Positions 46,728 through 56,537 are shown, counted from the first letter of the stretch. The stretch is 64,000 nt of DNA from Francisella halioticida (GCF_002211785.1 NZ_CP022132.1:248001-312000); one strand, 5' to 3'. The notes: a model not told the origin generated them from the sequence alone. Program-made: numbers and translations.

Positions 46728-48407
46728 TTAGTGTAAGTTTGGGCAAAGTGGAAATAGCCAATTATCATCATTTATTTCATTTAATAGAGGAGCTCCTTGA
46801 AAGAAGGTGACACGTACCCAACGATCTGACCTTGGATCGAACTTGGTTGCTCCTAAGAATGATAATTTACACCTCAATAAATCAATAGGTAACATATCTT
46901 TAGCCAAAATATTCATTTGTATGTCACCCATCAATCGATTTCCCATAGTACAAACTCTTCTAGCAATAGGACTATACGGAGGATTATCTATTAAAAACTG
47001 TACTAATTTAGTTTCTGGATGTTCAGAGCTAATTGCTTTATAAAGGTTTGAAACCTGTCTAGCTATGTCTAAAGGGAGTTCTTTATCTTCACCTAAATCT
47101 TTTCCTCTAACTCCTAGTCGAGGCTCTTCCTTATCCTCTGAGATATACCAAAACCAATAACTATTTTCAAGTTTGGTAAAGTCAGTATTAATAGCCCAGG
47201 CGTATCTATTTTCTAATATTTTTAGTGTTTCAGCAATTGTTATACTAGGAGTTAACTCTAAGGTTTGATCTACTGATTTCATGTTTAGTGCATGAGGGTC
47301 AGAATGCTCGGGATAAACTTCTAATAAGCAGGAGATAAGTATTTCTTGGGATTCGTATTCAAAGAACTCAAGATCTTTTAAAACACTTCCCCACTGAATA
47401 CTATTATGTTTAATATTTTCTAGAATAGGTATTATTGTATCTATGTCTTTAACAGCTTGAGCATTGATATTGTTTTGTTGTTCATCTATAGTTACTACTT
47501 CCGATAAGTATTGCAGAGCTTTGCGTATTAAAGAAATAACTTTATTTTTTCTCTCTATAGTAATATCTAGGTTAGATATCAAGGTTAATGCTAGTTCGCG
47601 TTCTGATAACCATTGATCGATTACGCAGGGGTGATTTATAAGATATGGGGCCATACCTAGGCCTGTTGCATTACCAACACCAATATAACGTTGAAACTCT
47701 TTATCAATAGTTACTGCAGACTCTCTAGCTTGCTCTTTTGAAATAAAATGTACCCAGTCTAGACTAAATTGACGTAATAAGTAGACTGAAAACATTTGAG
47801 CGCTAAAAGTTAAATTAAAGTCGGGATTATTTTCTAATAATTTAAAATCAGAAATACCAAACTTTCCATTACCGTAGACTGCTGTGGTTCTTAATATATA
47901 TCCAACCTCAGAAAGTAGCTCTGGGTTAGGCTGTTCTCCTGACTGTAACTTTTGTAAAATATGGTCAAAAATTCTTAAACTTTTATTAGCTCTTGCCAAG
48001 ACTAATATTTTATTAGAATTCCTACCGTATTCTTGCTTAGGAACATTATTGTATAAATCTTTATATAAGTTATCATCAACCTCACCTTGTACAAGAGCAA
48101 AAGTTACATCCCATTTTTCAGCAATAACTCTATCATTACGCTCATCATCTCTGATTTTATTAGAAAATATCACTAAGTGATAAGAGCCATTTTTTGTGTC
48201 TAATCTATAAATAGCAGAACCAAAACCCTCAGGTGATAAGTTCCAAGTTGTAATAGATACTTTCCAATTATGCTTAAACATTCTACGAACTAATCTACGA
48301 GCAAAACTTAAACGACTTTGGTGCATTGAACCAAGTCTTTTTATATTCATAACAACTTCGGGTTTGCGCATAGGAATTTTGTCTGAATTATTTAGTTTAT
48401 TTTTCAT
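46728..48407 (-). CDS. Conserved protein of unknown function (559 residues)
   Basis: A large soluble protein with no signal peptide or membrane helix. N-terminal region: PEVVMNIKRLGSMHQSRLSFARRLVRRM, basic; then an alpha/beta part (GSAIYRLDTKNGSYHLVIFSN); a helical middle; and a conserved-looking C-terminus (LGVRGKDLGEDKELPLDIARQV, PRSDRWVRVTFFQGAPL). I do not recognise a named domain. Its start overlaps the BCCT transporter stop by 11 bases, so it is translationally coupled to it. Its place suggests it acts on the imported compound, perhaps as a catalytic subunit. Confidence 0.6.
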   Translation of the reverse strand: MKNKLNNSDKIPMRKPEVVMNIKRLGSMHQSRLSFARRLVRRMFKHNWKVSITTWNLSPEGFGSAIYRLDTKNGSYHLVIFSNKIRDDERNDRVIAEKWDVTFALVQGEVDDNLYKDLYNNVPKQEYGRNSNKILVLARANKSLRIFDHILQKLQSGEQPNPELLSEVGYILRTTAVYGNGKFGISDFKLLENNPDFNLTFSAQMFSVYLLRQFSLDWVHFISKEQARESAVTIDKEFQRYIGVGNATGLGMAPYLINHPCVIDQWLSERELALTLISNLDITIERKNKVISLIRKALQYLSEVVTIDEQQNNINAQAVKDIDTIIPILENIKHNSIQWGSVLKDLEFFEYESQEILISCLLEVYPEHSDPHALNMKSVDQTLELTPSITIAETLKILENRYAWAINTDFTKLENSYWFWYISEDKEEPRLGVRGKDLGEDKELPLDIARQVSNLYKAISSEHPETKLVQFLIDNPPYSPIARRVCTMGNRLMGDIQMNILAKDMLPIDLLRCKLSFLGATKFDPRSDRWVRVTFFQGAPLLNEINDDNWLFPLCPNLH

Positions 48408-49992
48408 GAATATTTTCTCGTTTTAATAAGGTTAATCTTTCTGTTGCTTTTTGGTTTTTTAACATCTTATTAGCTATCTTTGGAGCATTCCAAAGAGAAG
48501 GTAACAAAATCAAAGATACAGGGGCTGCTGTAATAATGATGAATGATTGCAAAGAGCCGATACCTCCTTTATTCATAGAAATCAATATAAGTGCAGTTAG
48601 CCCCATTAAAATACCCCATAAACATCTGATCATTTTATTTGGTCGATAACTACCACTTAAAACAACACTAATAGTATAAGTGATGGAATCTCCTGTTGTA
48701 ACAATAAATATTACAGTAAGAATTAAAAATAGTATTGTTATTATCAAATGTGCTGGCAAATATGATGCAATAGCTATCAAAGCAGCTGGCTGGCTACCAT
48801 GAATATAAGCCTGGCTAATAGTTCCTGGGTGAGTAATCTCTAGAGCAATACCTGTGCCTCCAACTATAGAGAACCAAAAACAAGTAGCTAAAGGCGCAAT
48901 AATACTAATAGCTATAAATAATTGTCTAATAGTTCTTCCACGTGAAACTCGAGCAATAAAAATAGCCATCATTGGGCCATAACCTAAAAACCATCCCCAG
49001 AAAAATACTGTCCATTGACTTAGCCAATGTTCATTGCCTCGGTACATAGACATTGGAACGAAATTTTGTATCAAAGTTCCCATGCCTTGTATATATCCAT
49101 TAATAATAAAACTGGTAGGACCAAATATTAAAATATAAACCATTAGTGCGACAGCTAATATTACATTACAACGACTAAGGAATTGTAAACCTTTATTCAT
49201 GCCTGTAAGGGCTGATAATGTATATATAATAATAGTAATTAGAATGATGATGGATTGTGTTATAAGGTCATTAGGGATATGCAATAATTCTTTTAAGGAA
49301 TATCCTATTTGTAAACCAAGAAAACCTATTGGTCCTATTGTGCCAGCTGCAACAGATACAATACAACATGCGTCTATTAACCCTCCCCAAAAACCTGTTA
49401 AAACTCTTGCTCCAAAAACAGGATAGAGTAAAGTTCTCGGTTTTAAAGGTAACCCTTTGTTGTGATGTAAATACATTAATACAATAGAAGTTAAACTCCC
49501 TAAGATGCTCCAAGCAAGAAAACTCCAATGCATAAATGATTGGGCTAGAGCATTGATAGCATTTTGATATGAAGAATGAGTGCTTAGGAATATAGGTGAT
49601 GGTGATACATAGTGAGCTATGGGCTCTGCTGCAGCCCAAAAAACACCTCCACCAGCTAGTAATGTACAAACAATCATTGAAACCCATTTAAAAGCATTGA
49701 TCTCTGGTTTATCAAGCCCACCTAATTTTACGCAACCAGTTTTTCCAATAGCTAAGAAAAGAGCAATAAAGAATGTTAAGAATAGAAGTAACTGCCAGAA
49801 TGGTCCAAACATACTAGTACACCAAGCAAACCCAGTATTAACTGCTTTAGTTAACCATTGACTATTTATTAAGTCAGCAATTATAAATAGTAAAATAAAA
49901 CCACCACTTAATAAAAAAGCAGGGTTATTAAGTTGCAAATCTTTGCATATTTGTTTAAAACGTTGATTGGATTTTTTTTTTTCATTGAGCAT
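48397..49992 (-). CDS. BCCT-family betaine/carnitine/choline transporter
   Basis: A 531-residue inner-membrane protein with about 12 helices. BCCT signatures: GGGVFWAAAEPIAHY near 96 and QWTVFFWGWFLGYGPMMAIFIARVSRGRTIR near 313, where the Trp/Phe cage for quaternary ammonium substrates lies. The C-terminus is short, so it lacks the long osmosensing tail of BetP. It probably brings in a betaine-like compound with Na+ or H+. In the middle of the operon, 35 bp after the dipeptidase homologue. Confidence 0.88.
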   Translation of the reverse strand: MLNEKKKSNQRFKQICKDLQLNNPAFLLSGGFILLFIIADLINSQWLTKAVNTGFAWCTSMFGPFWQLLLFLTFFIALFLAIGKTGCVKLGGLDKPEINAFKWVSMIVCTLLAGGGVFWAAAEPIAHYVSPSPIFLSTHSSYQNAINALAQSFMHWSFLAWSILGSLTSIVLMYLHHNKGLPLKPRTLLYPVFGARVLTGFWGGLIDACCIVSVAAGTIGPIGFLGLQIGYSLKELLHIPNDLITQSIIILITIIIYTLSALTGMNKGLQFLSRCNVILAVALMVYILIFGPTSFIINGYIQGMGTLIQNFVPMSMYRGNEHWLSQWTVFFWGWFLGYGPMMAIFIARVSRGRTIRQLFIAISIIAPLATCFWFSIVGGTGIALEITHPGTISQAYIHGSQPAALIAIASYLPAHLIITILFLILTVIFIVTTGDSITYTISVVLSGSYRPNKMIRCLWGILMGLTALILISMNKGGIGSLQSFIIITAAPVSLILLPSLWNAPKIANKMLKNQKATERLTLLKRENIHEK

Positions 49993-50027
49993 TTTTTTTC
50001 ACCATGAAGTTAATTCTTATGTCAACA

Positions 50028-51017
50028 TTAGCTGTTTCTCTTTAAACCATCATTTAAAAAATTAAACCAATTTCTACCAAGTATTTTATTACATTCATCT
50101 TCATGAAAACCTTGCTTTAGTAGTCCAGAGTAAATGTTTTTGAAACCTTTATTGTCTCTAAACCAAGAAGGGTTAGCTGGCCAGTCATTATTTGTTGATG
50201 AGCCTTCACCATAATCCATTTCTTTTGACCAGCGCCCATTGCGCATCCATTCTAATATATGAAGAGGCTGCTTTAAGCATAGATCACTACCAATACCCAA
50301 ATGATCAACACCAACTAATTCAGTAGTATCAGCAATCATTTGACAGAAATTTTCAAGAGTACAGTCACTATTATTAGGTAAATGGAAGGGATATAAACTA
50401 AATCCAAACAACCCTCCACGTTTAGTTAGTGCTTTAATTACATCGTTTGATTTATTACGTAGAGCAGGTTTAGCGAAACTAGGATTAGCATGACTGATGC
50501 AAATTGCTCTAGAAGATTCATCTATGGCTTCTAATGTTGAGTGTTCAGCACTATGAGACATATCTATTATCATACCGACTCTATTCATTTCTTTAATAGC
50601 CTGTTTACCAAATCTTGTAAGCCCAGAGTCATTATTTTCGTAACAGCCAGTTGCAAGTAAACTTTGATTATTGTAAGTTAGCTGCATAATGAGCAAGCCC
50701 TGTTTCCGCATAACTTCAATCAAACCGATTTCATCATCGATTGGAGAGCAGTTTTGAGCACCAAAGAAAATCCCAACCTTATTAGTTTTTTTAGCGACTA
50801 GTACATCATCCATATTCATTACGGGCATAATCAAATCACTATAGAGCTCAAATTTTTTGTTCCATTCAGCAAATCTTGTGAGAGTCTGTCGAGCAGATTC
50901 ATGATATACAAGAGTTACATGAACAGCAGTAATACCATTTACTTTTAGATTTAAGAAGTATTCCTTATCCCAGAAGCAATATTGTAAACCGTCAATAATT
51001 ATATTATCGTTATACAT
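50028..51017 (-). CDS. M19 (renal dipeptidase-like) amidohydrolase homologue, atypical metal site
   Basis: About 329 residues; ATG 51017 (MYNDNIIIDG) has AAAGG at good spacing, while ATG 51023 is an alternative. It has the M19 fold and late motifs: IDMSHSAEHSTLEAI and ICISHANP (the two His of the second metal), GVDHLGIGSDL (the Asp). The first metal motif, HxD after the opening IDG in true dipeptidases, is IDGLQYCFW here, and the bridging Glu of the EGG block is not seen (GAQNCSP). A like variant accompanies dimethylglycine-demethylase genes in Pseudomonas (my recollection), so it may act on methylated amines rather than dipeptides. Confidence 0.75.
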   Translation of the reverse strand: MYNDNIIIDGLQYCFWDKEYFLNLKVNGITAVHVTLVYHESARQTLTRFAEWNKKFELYSDLIMPVMNMDDVLVAKKTNKVGIFFGAQNCSPIDDEIGLIEVMRKQGLLIMQLTYNNQSLLATGCYENNDSGLTRFGKQAIKEMNRVGMIIDMSHSAEHSTLEAIDESSRAICISHANPSFAKPALRNKSNDVIKALTKRGGLFGFSLYPFHLPNNSDCTLENFCQMIADTTELVGVDHLGIGSDLCLKQPLHILEWMRNGRWSKEMDYGEGSSTNNDWPANPSWFRDNKGFKNIYSGLLKQGFHEDECNKILGRNWFNFLNDGLKRNS

Positions 51018-51032
51018 AAGCATTACCTTTTA

Positions 51033-52484
51033 TTAGTATGGACGTTGATAGGTCGTTTTAACTATAGTGTAAAATTCTTTTGCATATTGGCCTTGCTCTC
51101 TTGATCCAAAGCTAGATTCCTTTCTACCACCAAATGGTACGTGATAATCTGTGCCAGCTGTTGGTAAATTAACCATTACACAGCCAGTTTGAGCATGTCT
51201 TTTGAATAAAGAACTATTTTTGAGACTCTGAGTGATAATCCCTGAGGTTAAGCCAAATCTTGTTTGGTTAACAAGCTCTAATCCATGTTCAAAATCATCA
51301 GCTCTGATAATACATGCCATTGGAGCAAAAATTTCTTCTTGATTGATATCCCATTTATTATTTGTGTTAGTAAATAAAGTTGGAGCCATATAATAACCTT
51401 CGTGCTCTAAGTGTAACTGCTCACCTCCAATCAAAAGTTCTGCACCTAATGATTCTGCTCGCTTAACCCATTTTAGATTTGACTGTAGTTGTGAGTCACT
51501 AGCAACAGGGCCCATGAAAGCATCTTTGTCAAGAGAGTGTCTTACTTTAAGAGTCTTTATTTTTTGTATTAAAGCTTCAACGTACTGATCGTAAATCTTG
51601 TTTGAAACAATTAAACGAGAAGATGCTGTACATTTTTGACCAGTACCTGAATAAGAACCACTAATAGTTGCTTCAATAGCTGTTGAAATATTAGCATCAT
51701 CTGCGATATAAAGTGCATTTTTACTACCCATTTCAAGTTGGCATTTAGCAAAGTTTTTTGATGTGGCTTCAGCAACTTTCTTACCAATATCGCTCGAACC
51801 TGTAAAACTGACAGCTTGGATTCTCTTGGAGTTTATAAGTTGGTTGCCAACATTAGATCCACTTCCTAGAATTAAGTTAAACGTCCCTGCTGGCAGATCT
51901 TGTTTATGTATTATTTCAGTTAAAATAACAGCACTTGCCGGAGTTAAGTTTGCAGGCTTCCATACTATACTGTTACCAAAAGCTAAAGCAGGGGCTATCT
52001 TCCATGCAGCTGTTGCTATTGGGAAATTCCATGGTGAAATTATAGCTACAGTACCAACAGCTTCTCTAGTTACTTCAATAGTTACATCATTTCTAACAGA
52101 ATCAGCATAATCTCCTATTTGGCGTAAAACTTCAGCAGCAAAATACTGAAAAAACTGGCCTGAACGGTAAGTTTCTCCTATCCCCTCTGCTAATGTTTTA
52201 CCTTCTTCTAGAGCTATAACTTTACCAATTTCATTACAGCGAGAAATTAATTCATCTCCGATAGCTTGTAGAACTCTTTGTTTATGCTCAAGGCTTGTTT
52301 TTTCCCATACAGGTTGAGCTGCGTTTGCTGCATCTATGGCTAATTCTACTTGATCAGATGAAGCTTGGGCAAAATCTCCAATATTTTGTTTAATATTTGA
52401 GGGATTTATATTTTTAATAGTATTTTGACCTTCATACCATTGCCCATTGATATAGATAGATTTTTCACTTTTTTGATGTAACAT
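51033..52484 (-). CDS. Aldehyde dehydrogenase (NAD(P)+), semialdehyde type
   Basis: A 483-residue ALDH. Landmarks: ISPWNFPIATAAWKIAPALAFGN near 150, the cofactor loop VSFTGSSDIGKKVAE near 225, general-base Glu in CQLEMGSKNALY near 250 (MGSKN in place of LGGKN) and nucleophile Cys in GTGQKCTASSR near 285. Resembles alpha-ketoglutarate-semialdehyde and related semialdehyde dehydrogenases. It would oxidise an aldehyde released from the imported compound. 29 bp after the RidA gene and 15 bp before the dipeptidase homologue. Confidence 0.85.
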   Translation of the reverse strand: MLHQKSEKSIYINGQWYEGQNTIKNINPSNIKQNIGDFAQASSDQVELAIDAANAAQPVWEKTSLEHKQRVLQAIGDELISRCNEIGKVIALEEGKTLAEGIGETYRSGQFFQYFAAEVLRQIGDYADSVRNDVTIEVTREAVGTVAIISPWNFPIATAAWKIAPALAFGNSIVWKPANLTPASAVILTEIIHKQDLPAGTFNLILGSGSNVGNQLINSKRIQAVSFTGSSDIGKKVAEATSKNFAKCQLEMGSKNALYIADDANISTAIEATISGSYSGTGQKCTASSRLIVSNKIYDQYVEALIQKIKTLKVRHSLDKDAFMGPVASDSQLQSNLKWVKRAESLGAELLIGGEQLHLEHEGYYMAPTLFTNTNNKWDINQEEIFAPMACIIRADDFEHGLELVNQTRFGLTSGIITQSLKNSSLFKRHAQTGCVMVNLPTAGTDYHVPFGGRKESSFGSREQGQYAKEFYTIVKTTYQRPY

Positions 52485-52513
52485 AATAATTCCTATTAGT
52501 TTTTGTTTTAATA

Positions 52514-52900
52514 TTATTCTTGTGTTGTTGCAGCATAAACAACAAGTTCAACGAGCATTTCTTCTCTAGCAAGACCTGCAACGATTATGGCAGCTCTGTT
52601 TGGATAGGGTGCTCTAAAGTATTTGGCATATATATTATTGAAAGTTGAGAGGTACTTTCTATCTGTGACATATATTAGTACTTGTAAAACTGCATCAGTT
52701 GTTAAATTTGCCGATTCTAAAGTATCTTTTAGATTCTCCATAACTTGATAAGACTGTTTTTCAATTCCACCTTCAACTACAACACCATTTTCATTAATAG
52801 GGATTTGTGCAGTATATAAAACTTTATTGCTAGTTACAGCCCACTCCAAAGGAGCTTTAGATTGAAATAAATTTGTTTTTATAGGTTTTTTATAATTCAT
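52514..52900 (-). CDS. RidA-family (enamine/imine deaminase) protein
   Basis: A 128-residue RidA/YjgF-fold protein that forms trimers. The catalytic-site arginine is in PYPNRAAIIVAGLAREEMLVELVVYA near 98-125, and AQIPINENGVVVEGG and VLIYVTD are also typical. RidA proteins hydrolyse reactive enamines/imines to ketones. First gene of the operon, which suggests that the pathway makes an imine. Divergent from the LysR gene. Confidence 0.88.
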   Translation of the reverse strand: MNYKKPIKTNLFQSKAPLEWAVTSNKVLYTAQIPINENGVVVEGGIEKQSYQVMENLKDTLESANLTTDAVLQVLIYVTDRKYLSTFNNIYAKYFRAPYPNRAAIIVAGLAREEMLVELVVYAATTQE

Positions 52901-53004
52901 ATTATTTTAGAAATTAAATAGTAATATAAAAATTTTAGAATTATATTTATGTTAAATCAATTCTATTATTTTTATCATTTGATAGATTTTTCTTATCTTC
53001 TGAG

Positions 53005-53013
53005 TGGTATAAT
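53005..53013 (+). promoter_or_regulatory. Extended -10 promoter of the LysR gene
   Basis: TGG-TATAAT forms an extended -10 element (TGnTATAAT). A TTGATA lies upstream, but the 23-base spacing is too wide for a normal -35. Transcription would start near 53020, about 20 bp before the ATG at 53042. The 141 bp between the divergent genes should also hold the LysR binding site. Confidence 0.5.
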
Positions 53014-53041
53014 ATTAGGATTACTATCGTTGAGATTTATT

Positions 53042-53944
53042 ATGATGATTAATTTAAAGTTATCGCAACTTAGATATTTTGTTTTAATTGTTGAGTCAGG
53101 AGGGTTTCGTGCAGCAGTTAAGAAAGCAAATAGATCACAAGCAGCATTATCTAGTTCTATCAAAGAATTAGAATTAATCATAGGACAAAAATTATTTGAG
53201 CCGAGTTATAAGGCTAAACTAACTTCTTTTGGCGAGGATATTCTGCCAAATATTAAACGTTTTTTGGGAAATTATTATGATTTTAATGCTGAGTTACAGA
53301 GTCTAGCAAATGGTGAGGTAGGGAAACTTAAGATTGGAAGCGTTCCATCTGTTGCAGCTAAGTTTATACCACAGATAATATCTGAGTTTGCACATGAATA
53401 TCCAGAAGTTGAAATTGTTTTGATTGATCAAGATGCTAAAAAAGTAGAAGAAAAATTATTAACCGAAAAAGTTGATCTCTCCTTGGGAAATAAGTTACAA
53501 ATAGAGAATGAAAATATAGGGTTTACTTATCTATTTTCTGATCCTGTAGGAGTTGTTTGTTCTGTTAAGAATCCTTTATCTAAAAATAAAAAAGGAGTAG
53601 GTTTAGATCAATTATTAAATTATCCATTTATTCGAAATGGTACCTGTGTATTATTAGAAGGGTCAGAAATTAACACTCTTGCTAAAAATGCGACCTATTC
53701 TGTAGAAAATATTACTGCTCTTTACTCTTTTTTAGAGCATAATATTGGTGTTACGACATTACCTAAGCTAGCCTTTTCAAATAAAAATACTGATTTAGTA
53801 TGGTTGCCATTAAAATCTTCTAATATTTATAGAGATATTGGCTTGTCTTATTTAACTAATAAAACACTCCCACCAATAGTAAAAGCTTTTTATGATCTTT
53901 GTATAAAAAGTTCAGCTTCTTTTCCAGCTTCTAATAGTTTTTAG
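53042..53944 (+). CDS. LysR-family transcriptional regulator
   Basis: About 300 residues from ATG 53042 (MMINLKLSQLRYFV); the longer frame from 52949 codes for a non-LysR hydrophobic leader and is rejected. The winged helix-turn-helix is at about 5-65 (FRAAVKKANRSQAALSSSIKELELIIGQKLFE), followed by a periplasmic-binding-protein-like effector domain (KLKIGSVPSVAAKFIPQIISEF). Divergent from the six-gene operon, the classic layout for a LysR activator of a catabolic pathway, with the imported compound or an intermediate as effector. Confidence 0.85.
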   Translation: MMINLKLSQLRYFVLIVESGGFRAAVKKANRSQAALSSSIKELELIIGQKLFEPSYKAKLTSFGEDILPNIKRFLGNYYDFNAELQSLANGEVGKLKIGSVPSVAAKFIPQIISEFAHEYPEVEIVLIDQDAKKVEEKLLTEKVDLSLGNKLQIENENIGFTYLFSDPVGVVCSVKNPLSKNKKGVGLDQLLNYPFIRNGTCVLLEGSEINTLAKNATYSVENITALYSFLEHNIGVTTLPKLAFSNKNTDLVWLPLKSSNIYRDIGLSYLTNKTLPPIVKAFYDLCIKSSASFPASNSF

Positions 53945-54110
53945 AGAGACACTAATATACGACGAGTGAGCAGACATTAACATTTCTCTACTGATTGTAA
54001 ATACTATCAAAACATTTCTTTATAGTAGTATACACAACAGAAACCAAAATACAGTTTTCTATCTTTGCTAATAGTTTTGACTCTTTAAATTTTGGTAATA
54101 GCTCTAATTA

Positions 54111-55004
54111 TTATCTGTAATCCAAAACTTTAAGCTTAAGTTGGATAGGCCTAGATAAGATAGAATAAGTAAAAAATATAAATTGTCCAATGTTAACTAA
54201 ATAATGACAAATGATGCTAACTTCAATTTTTTTGGTTTTTATATATGCTAAACCATAAATAATGCTTGCAATAAAAGCAAGTATTGCAAAAAATATCCCA
54301 GCAAAAAGTATATGTATCAGAGCAAATATTGAAGATATTATTGAAACACTTACAATAGGGTTAGTATATGTTTGAACTTTTGTTTGAATAAATCCTCTCC
54401 AGAATATCTCTTCTGGAATGCAAGTAAATATTAAATTTACAAAAATAAAAATTAAAGTGTAGTTAGTTAGCTTAAAGTCGTATCTTATAAAACTAAATGT
54501 GTAGCTTATTGGTAATAATATTAATACTGCTATTAAGCCATATAAAAACCCTGATTTAAGAGTAGGGAGTATTTTGTTTAGTTTATTTAAAAGATTAATC
54601 TCTGATGAAAATAGTAGTATAAGATATGTAAGTACTAAAGAGTTATAATTTAAATATAACGTAAAAGTGATCGCATCTAATGAAATATGTGTCTTTTTGA
54701 TAATACATATATTGTTGAAGCCAGGCAGTATATGTATATAGTTAAGTAATAAAAAGATAGTAGTTATGATAAATAAAATGACAGTAGCTATTTTTTGACT
54801 CTTATGTCTGAAGTTTAAGTAAATAAGTATTGCGGATAGGGCAATTATTAAGGTTCCCGTATAATTTATTATTCCACTAATAATAGCTAATACTAATGAG
54901 AGACAGAATAATATTTCTCCAATTTTTTTATATTTTTTGAACCACAAAGTAGCTAGAGAGAAGCCTATTAGTATATATGTAAAGTAGATAATAAAAATAT
55001 TCAT
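54111..55004 (-). CDS. CPBP-family intramembrane metalloprotease
   Basis: A 297-residue protein with about eight hydrophobic helices. The CPBP (Abi/CAAX protease) motifs are PEEIFWRGFIQ near 198 (EExxxR), ALIHILFAG near 232 and SIICHYLVNI near 268, all in membrane helices. Members cleave or modify membrane peptides; some give bacteriocin immunity. Only 3 bp separate it from the glutaminase gene, so they are co-transcribed. Confidence 0.85.
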   Translation of the reverse strand: MNIFIIYFTYILIGFSLATLWFKKYKKIGEILFCLSLVLAIISGIINYTGTLIIALSAILIYLNFRHKSQKIATVILFIITTIFLLLNYIHILPGFNNICIIKKTHISLDAITFTLYLNYNSLVLTYLILLFSSEINLLNKLNKILPTLKSGFLYGLIAVLILLPISYTFSFIRYDFKLTNYTLIFIFVNLIFTCIPEEIFWRGFIQTKVQTYTNPIVSVSIISSIFALIHILFAGIFFAILAFIASIIYGLAYIKTKKIEVSIICHYLVNIGQFIFFTYSILSRPIQLKLKVLDYR

Positions 55005-55007
55005 TTA

Positions 55008-56537
55008 TTAAGAGGTAACTTTTTCAAGGAGCTCAACTATATCAGTATTACTATTAGTTTTGGCATCATCAATAGGTTTTTTACTTCGTTTATCTTTAGA
55101 GTTAATATCAGCGCCTTTATTAATAAGGTATTTCACAACATTAAGATGACCTTCAGCAGCAGCTAGGTGTAGGGCTGTTCTTTTATCATAATCTCCTTTA
55201 TTTATATCTGTTCCTAAGGCGATAACTCTTTTGATCTCTGATATATCTCCAGTACTGGCTGCCCAAATTAGCTCAAATGTTAGGTTTGACCCTGCAATCA
55301 TGCGATTTTCTACTGGGTTGATCTTATTACTACAATCTAAATGATCATAGTTGTGAAAACTAAATTTATTAACCAGTCTTTTACTAAACTCAACTCCTCT
55401 AGCAGAGTTATGATTAGAGTCTAGTCTAGGTGAGAATATAGCAAAACCTCCGACATTAGGTATAGCTATAACTAAGGCTCCAGAAACTCCTGATTTAGCA
55501 GGTAATCCAACTGAGAAAGCATACTCTCCAGAGAAATCATACATACCACATGAATACATCATTGATAGGCAGTTACGAACAGTAATTGGAGAGAATACTT
55601 TTTTGTTAGTTAATGGACATATGCCTCCATTTGCGATTGAAGCCATTATCTTTGCCATTTTTTTTGCATTAACTTGTATTGAACATGTCTGAAAATAAAA
55701 ATCTAAAGCTGTATGAATATTAGCATCTTTAGGAAAAGCTCCAACTTCTTTCATATAGTGTGCCAGAGCATAGTTTCTATCTGCAGTTTCTTTTTCAGAA
55801 TGATATGTTGCATTATCAAAGCTAATTGATTCTCCACCAGCAAGATCTTTCCAAACTTGGGTGATGTATTCGAATCTATTGGCAAGATTCCACTCAGGCT
55901 TTATTAGTGAACAAGTCATAATAGCGCCAGAGTTAATCATAGGGTTGTGAGGAAGATTATGTTTATTTAGAGCTATTGCATTAAAAGTTATTCCACTTGG
56001 CTCTCTACCTACATGCTTATGAACTTTTTCTTCACCATTTAGTTCAGTTGCTATACCGTAGGTTATTGCTTTTGCAGTTGACTGTACACAGTAAGGGTGG
56101 AGGTAGTCTCCTAGAGTAATCATCTGTCCATCAACACTACAAAAAGCTACAGCAAAAAGGTCTGGGTCAACTCTTGCTAGTTGAGGTATGTAATTAGCAT
56201 TTTGACCAGATTCATTTTTCTTGATTTCATCATATATTTCGATAATTTCTTTTTTGAAATCCTTAAAATCAGAAATTATAAATCCTTTATTGATGGATTT
56301 TTCAATAAGACTAATACTATCACAACTGAAGTCCAAGAAAGTTTCAAAATTAATTTTATCAATACGTGAAAATTTATTTAGTTTTACTATAAGTTTACTA
56401 ATCCGAGGATCATCCGTAACTATACCAGATTCACGTAAAGCATCTAAAACATCATTTTTAGTAATAAATCCATCTTTATCACAAATAGCATCAAAAATAT
56501 TTTTGCAGTAATCTTCACTAATTGAGTAACTTGTCAT
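55008..56537 (-). CDS. glsA: Glutaminase with animal-type architecture (EF-hand-like, glutaminase, ankyrin)
   Basis: A 509-residue protein whose three parts follow animal GLS: an N-terminal EF-hand-like helical region (about 1-85, IFDAICDKDGFITKNDVLDALRESG), a glutaminase domain (about 115-400) with the catalytic Ser and Lys in CVQSTAKAITYG, then EPSGITFNAI, HNPMINSGAI and GLPAKSGVSGA, and ankyrin repeats at the C-terminus (TALHLAAAEGHLNVVKYLINKGADIN). E. coli glutaminases have only the middle part (about 310 residues). It hydrolyses glutamine to glutamate and ammonia. Upstream of the CPBP gene and 106 bp downstream of a type II glutamine synthetase gene. Confidence 0.9.
   Translation of the reverse strand: MTSYSISEDYCKNIFDAICDKDGFITKNDVLDALRESGIVTDDPRISKLIVKLNKFSRIDKINFETFLDFSCDSISLIEKSINKGFIISDFKDFKKEIIEIYDEIKKNESGQNANYIPQLARVDPDLFAVAFCSVDGQMITLGDYLHPYCVQSTAKAITYGIATELNGEEKVHKHVGREPSGITFNAIALNKHNLPHNPMINSGAIMTCSLIKPEWNLANRFEYITQVWKDLAGGESISFDNATYHSEKETADRNYALAHYMKEVGAFPKDANIHTALDFYFQTCSIQVNAKKMAKIMASIANGGICPLTNKKVFSPITVRNCLSMMYSCGMYDFSGEYAFSVGLPAKSGVSGALVIAIPNVGGFAIFSPRLDSNHNSARGVEFSKRLVNKFSFHNYDHLDCSNKINPVENRMIAGSNLTFELIWAASTGDISEIKRVIALGTDINKGDYDKRTALHLAAAEGHLNVVKYLINKGADINSKDKRSKKPIDDAKTNSNTDIVELLEKVTS

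Noticed and set aside
52949-53041. Longer LysR protein starting at 52949
   Set aside because: The extra 31 residues are hydrophobic and unlike any LysR N-terminus; the promoter-like TATAAT lies inside them and the ATG at 53042 fits the family.
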